Position numbers and translations under genes: made by a program
Notes under the pieces: generated by a model
Database searches by the model: none
Seen by the model: only the letters and a program-made list of their open reading frames with translations
Told to the model about the DNA's origin: nothing
NCBI GenBank assembly: GCA_946481345.1
Contig: CAMLMY010000013.1
Location: 1 to 48,208, forward strand
Source: an uncultured Gilliamella sp.
GTDB taxonomy: Bacteria; Pseudomonadota; Gammaproteobacteria; Enterobacterales; Orbaceae
DNA: 48,208 bases
Reading direction: 5' to 3'
Shown: in pieces, positions 45,505 to 48,208 of the stretch
How the letters are laid out: the number at the start of each line of letters is the position of its first letter
How positions within the stretch are numbered: position 1 is the stretch's first letter

Positions 45505-45855
45505 ATGATGACTCAGGAAACAATTTTTAGTAAAATTATTCGGAAAGAAATTCCTTCTGATATTGTTTTTCAAGATGATAAAGTGACTGCTTTTCGTGAT
45601 ATATCGCCTCAAGCACCAACGCATATTTTAATTATTCCAAATAAACTTATCCCCACCGTTAATGACGTTCAAGAAGAAGATGAGATTGTGCTTGGGCATA
45701 TGATGATTGTTGCCGCAAAAATTGCAAAGCAAGAAGGCATTGATAAAAGTGGTTATCGTTTAATTGTTAATTGTAATGAAGATGCAGGGCAAGAAGTCTT
45801 TCATATCCATATGCATTTATTGGGTGGGAAAAAATTAGGTCGATTAATAGGTTAA
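45505..45855 (+). CDS. hinT: HinT purine nucleoside phosphoramidase
   Basis: Histidine-triad protein that hydrolyses adenosine 5'-phosphoramidates, 116 residues, cytoplasmic. The triad is His100, His102 and His104 ([10 protein letters not shown]), with the conserved N-terminal [20 protein letters not shown]. Tandem ATGs at 45505 and 45508 follow aaggag; 45508 has the more usual spacing. It begins the hinT-lpoB-nagZ-tyrR run; the E. coli ycfL gene is absent between hinT and lpoB. Confidence 0.95.
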   Translation: MMTQETIFSKIIRKEIPSDIVFQDDKVTAFRDISPQAPTHILIIPNKLIPTVNDVQEEDEIVLGHMMIVAAKIAKQEGIDKSGYRLIVNCNEDAGQEVFHIHMHLLGGKKLGRLIG

Positions 45856-45858
45856 TGT

Positions 45859-46482
45859 ATGAAACAGATAAAACGCATAGTTGTTACTTCGGCAATAGCT
45901 TTTGTTTTAACGGGTTGTCATCTTTTAGATAATAAGGGTGACACCATGACGCCACCTGTTATTATAAATCCAACTGATGGAGATGTAATTGAAACCCCAC
46001 CTTTAATTACTAAGAAAACGGATTGGAATACAATTTTGTCACCATTTACAAATAAACTGATAAATGATTCATCTTCTCTGAATGATGAAAACAAAGTTTT
46101 ATTAATTAGTGATATTCAAAATCGCAGTGGTGATTATTTGATAAATAACCAAATTGATGAAGCGTTACATCAATTAATGAATAAACAAAATAAATTCACT
46201 ATCGCTAGTAGACAATCTATCAACCAAACTAAACAAGCATTAGGCATTTCACCTGATGATAAATTGGTTTCAAGAGGTAAAATGATTGGGTTAGCCAAAT
46301 CAATGAATGCTGGTTATGTACTTTTTACCACCATTTACAAAATACCAACAGAAAATAATGACGCTAATCTTTCTATGGAATTAATTTCAACCCAAACAGG
46401 TGAAATATTAAATCGAGTAACATCTAAAGATTTTTCTAAGCAAAGTACCAATGATAATCAACAAAGTGAGGCTAGTGAGTAA
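45859..46482 (+). CDS. lpoB: LpoB, outer-membrane lipoprotein activator of PBP1B
   Basis: Lipoprotein that reaches through the peptidoglycan to stimulate PBP1B. The 207-residue chain has a signal peptide with lipobox LTGC (Cys20) and a short Pro-rich linker. The LpoB domain contains VLLISDIQNRSGDYLINNQI, FTIASRQSINQTKQALG and MNAGYVLFTTIYK. It is in the conserved position between hinT and nagZ, starting 3 nt after hinT and overlapping nagZ by one base. The linker is shorter than in E. coli. Confidence 0.93.
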   Translation: MKQIKRIVVTSAIAFVLTGCHLLDNKGDTMTPPVIINPTDGDVIETPPLITKKTDWNTILSPFTNKLINDSSSLNDENKVLLISDIQNRSGDYLINNQIDEALHQLMNKQNKFTIASRQSINQTKQALGISPDDKLVSRGKMIGLAKSMNAGYVLFTTIYKIPTENNDANLSMELISTQTGEILNRVTSKDFSKQSTNDNQQSEASE

Positions 46483-47525
46483 TGGGTCCATTGTTGATTG
46501 ATTTTGATGGCATAACTCTAACCGATGATGATAAGAAACTACTGCAAAATCCATTGGTTGCAGGTGTAATTCTATTTAGCCGTAATTATCAAGAACCAAA
46601 ACAATTGAGCGAGTTGATAAAGCAGATCCGTGCAGCATCGAATGAGCGATTATTAATATCGGTCGATCATGAAGGTGGGCGAGTTCAACGTTTTAAACAG
46701 GGGTTTACTCTTATTCCACCAGCCCAAGCTTTTGCTGCACTTAACGATCTTGAACATGCTAAATCATTAGCATTTGATGCGGGTTGGATATTAGCTATGG
46801 AGCTGATTGCTTTTGATATCGATCTTAGTTACGCACCCGTTTTAGATTTAGGTCATGACTGTCTAGCTATTGGAACAAGATCATTTCATTATGATGTTGA
46901 CATTGCCTATCAAATTGCCTCATCTATGATTGATGGTATGCATATGGCGGGAATGAAAACTACAGGTAAACATTTTCCGGGACATGGTCATGTTATTGCT
47001 GATTCACATAAAGAAACGCCTATTGATGATCGTGAAAAATCAGTGATTGAACACGATATGCAAATTTTCTCGAAACTTATCTCAGATAATAAACTAGATG
47101 CAATTATGCCAGCACATGTGATTTATCCAGTATTTGATGATAAACCAGCTAGTGGATCGTCATACTGGCTCAAAACAGTGCTTCGAGAACAGTTACATTT
47201 TAAAGGTGTGATTTTTTCTGATGATTTATCTATGGAGGGTGCATCAGTAATGGGAAATCATGCAGAGCGAGCACAGGCTGCGTTAGCTGCAGGTTGTGAT
47301 CTACTCTTAGCTTGTAATAATCGACAAGGTTCATTAGCGATTTTAGAACAGCTGATGATTTTGGATAAAACTCAGCCTTTAGCAACAAATAAAGCAAAAC
47401 ACCTATTATCCAACACTAAAATAACCTTTGATGAATTAACTAAAAGCCTTGAGTGGCGGCATCGTCGTGATAAATTAACCAAACTAAATGAGAAATGGGC
47501 AGATTATGCAAGCAGCAATCATTGA
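46482..47525 (+). CDS. nagZ: Beta-N-acetylhexosaminidase NagZ
   Basis: Cytoplasmic GH3 enzyme of peptidoglycan recycling that removes GlcNAc from anhydromuropeptides. The 347-residue product is full length and has the signature KHFPGHGHVIADSHKETP, including the catalytic Asp-His loop, plus ISVDHEGGRVQRF and FSDDLSMEGA with the nucleophile Asp. The E. coli thiK gene that precedes nagZ is absent. It overlaps lpoB by one base and the next gene by 20 bases. Confidence 0.96.
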   Translation: MGPLLIDFDGITLTDDDKKLLQNPLVAGVILFSRNYQEPKQLSELIKQIRAASNERLLISVDHEGGRVQRFKQGFTLIPPAQAFAALNDLEHAKSLAFDAGWILAMELIAFDIDLSYAPVLDLGHDCLAIGTRSFHYDVDIAYQIASSMIDGMHMAGMKTTGKHFPGHGHVIADSHKETPIDDREKSVIEHDMQIFSKLISDNKLDAIMPAHVIYPVFDDKPASGSSYWLKTVLREQLHFKGVIFSDDLSMEGASVMGNHAERAQAALAAGCDLLLACNNRQGSLAILEQLMILDKTQPLATNKAKHLLSNTKITFDELTKSLEWRHRRDKLTKLNEKWADYASSNH

Positions 47526-48208
47526 AATCAATAATGACCAACAATTAATTAACTATAATCAACAAGCTGGTGAACTGATTTCGTCTGATTTGTTAAATTT
47601 GAATCAACCTTTTAATTATCATAATGTATTTTCGCTTGATAATTCCGTTAATTTGGATGTCCAAGATGATACGATTATTGTTTTAAATTCTCAGTATTTT
47701 TTATTGCAAAAAATTAATGAATCATTCAAAATTACATTTATTTTGCAACCAGTTGAATATCTAAAAAAACGATTATCAAAAATTAATGTCGTTGGTCATC
47801 ATGCTTTTGATATTTTTGCTGACCAAAGTCAACCAATGCAAAAATTGATCGCTCAAGCTAAAGCATTTTCAATGCAACGAGAGCCATTACTGATCACAGG
47901 TGAAACAGGTACTGGTAAAGATTTGTTGGCTAGCGCATGTCATCAATATAGTCCTAGAGGCGATCAAACTTTTTTAGGTCTAAATTGCGCTGCTATGCCT
48001 GATGATGTGGTAGAAAGTGAACTTTATGGTCATGCAGTAGGCGCCTATCCTGGCGCACTAGAAAGTAAAAAAGGTTTTTTTGAACAAGCAAACGGCGGTT
48101 CTGTATTACTTGATGGCATTGATGAAATGTCATTTCAAATGCAAACCAAATTGTTACGTTTTATCAATGACGGATATTTTCGAAGAGTAGGTGATGATAA
48201 CGAAGTTT
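47506..48208 (+). CDS. tyrR: TyrR-like transcriptional regulator, short form (5' part, runs off the window)
   Basis: 234 codons are visible with no stop before the window edge. A small PAS-like N-terminus (1-80) is followed by a linker (FDIFADQSQPMQKLIAQAKA) and a sigma-54-type AAA+ domain: Walker A GETGTGKD (132-139), LNCAAMPDDVVESELYGHA, then FFEQANGGSVLLDGIDEMS and LLRFINDGYFRRVGDDNEV. These sequences match TyrR, the aromatic amino acid regulator. E. coli TyrR has about 100 more residues before the AAA domain (ACT domain); here they are missing, as reported for Haemophilus-type short TyrR. The ATG at 47506 overlaps nagZ by 20 nt. A GAYPGA stands at the sigma-54 contact loop. Confidence 0.85.
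   Translation, partial: MQAAIIEINNDQQLINYNQQAGELISSDLLNLNQPFNYHNVFSLDNSVNLDVQDDTIIVLNSQYFLLQKINESFKITFILQPVEYLKKRLSKINVVGHHAFDIFADQSQPMQKLIAQAKAFSMQREPLLITGETGTGKDLLASACHQYSPRGDQTFLGLNCAAMPDDVVESELYGHAVGAYPGALESKKGFFEQANGGSVLLDGIDEMSFQMQTKLLRFINDGYFRRVGDDNEV

Overview
The window is clearly AT-rich DNA with gammaproteobacterial gene order (hinT-lpoB-nagZ-tyrR, rpsF-priB-rpsR-rplI, sstT, chaB). The combination of a Tad pilus locus, an ESPR-type autotransporter, beta-glucoside PTS genes and strong AT bias suggests a host-associated member of the Orbaceae (Gilliamella-like, insect gut). That assignment is inference from gene content; no 16S gene is present.

Region 1 (1-16120) is a Tad/Flp tight-adherence pilus locus. 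Three nearly identical flp pilin genes, each with its own promoter and terminator, are followed by a decayed fourth copy. A tightly packed same-strand run follows: tadA, tadB, tadC, tadD, rcpC/cpaB, rcpA/cpaC secretin, tadZ, tadE, tadF, tadG, a secreted seven-bladed RCC1-type propeller protein, and the tadV prepilin peptidase. The order differs from the classical flp-tadV-rcpCAB-tadZABCDEFG arrangement. No rcpB is recognisable, and the RCC1 protein sits between tadG and tadV.

Region 2 (16587-22059) is a 5-oxoproline (pyroglutamate) cluster: an NRAMP-fold transporter without the metal-binding motif, pxpA, a fused pxpB-pxpC, and a biotin carboxylase fused to a biotinyl carrier domain. Region 3 (22857-27992) is one giant autotransporter with 17 passenger repeats and an Asn-Pro-Thr linker. 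An IS3-type transposase remnant follows it.

Region 4 (28457-35146) is a patchwork: an aldo/keto reductase (minus strand), a decayed flavin reductase pseudogene, sstT, an AcuR-like TetR regulator with acuI/yhdH and two palindromic operators between them, chaB, and a YciI/AhpD chimera. Region 5 (35415-41572) is a beta-glucoside/cellobiose PTS operon: 6-phospho-beta-glucosidase, EIIB, a LicR-type PRD activator, EIIA, an unknown four-helix membrane protein and EIIC.

Region 6 (41832-48208) is mostly core genome: secreted gamma-glutamyltranspeptidase, the minus-strand ribosomal operon rpsF-priB-rpsR-rplI with its leader, then hinT, lpoB, nagZ and the start of a short TyrR cut by the window edge. 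Ggt and the Pxp cluster could together channel glutathione-derived or free 5-oxoproline to glutamate, while the PTS operon handles plant beta-glucosides. The pilus and autotransporter provide surface attachment.
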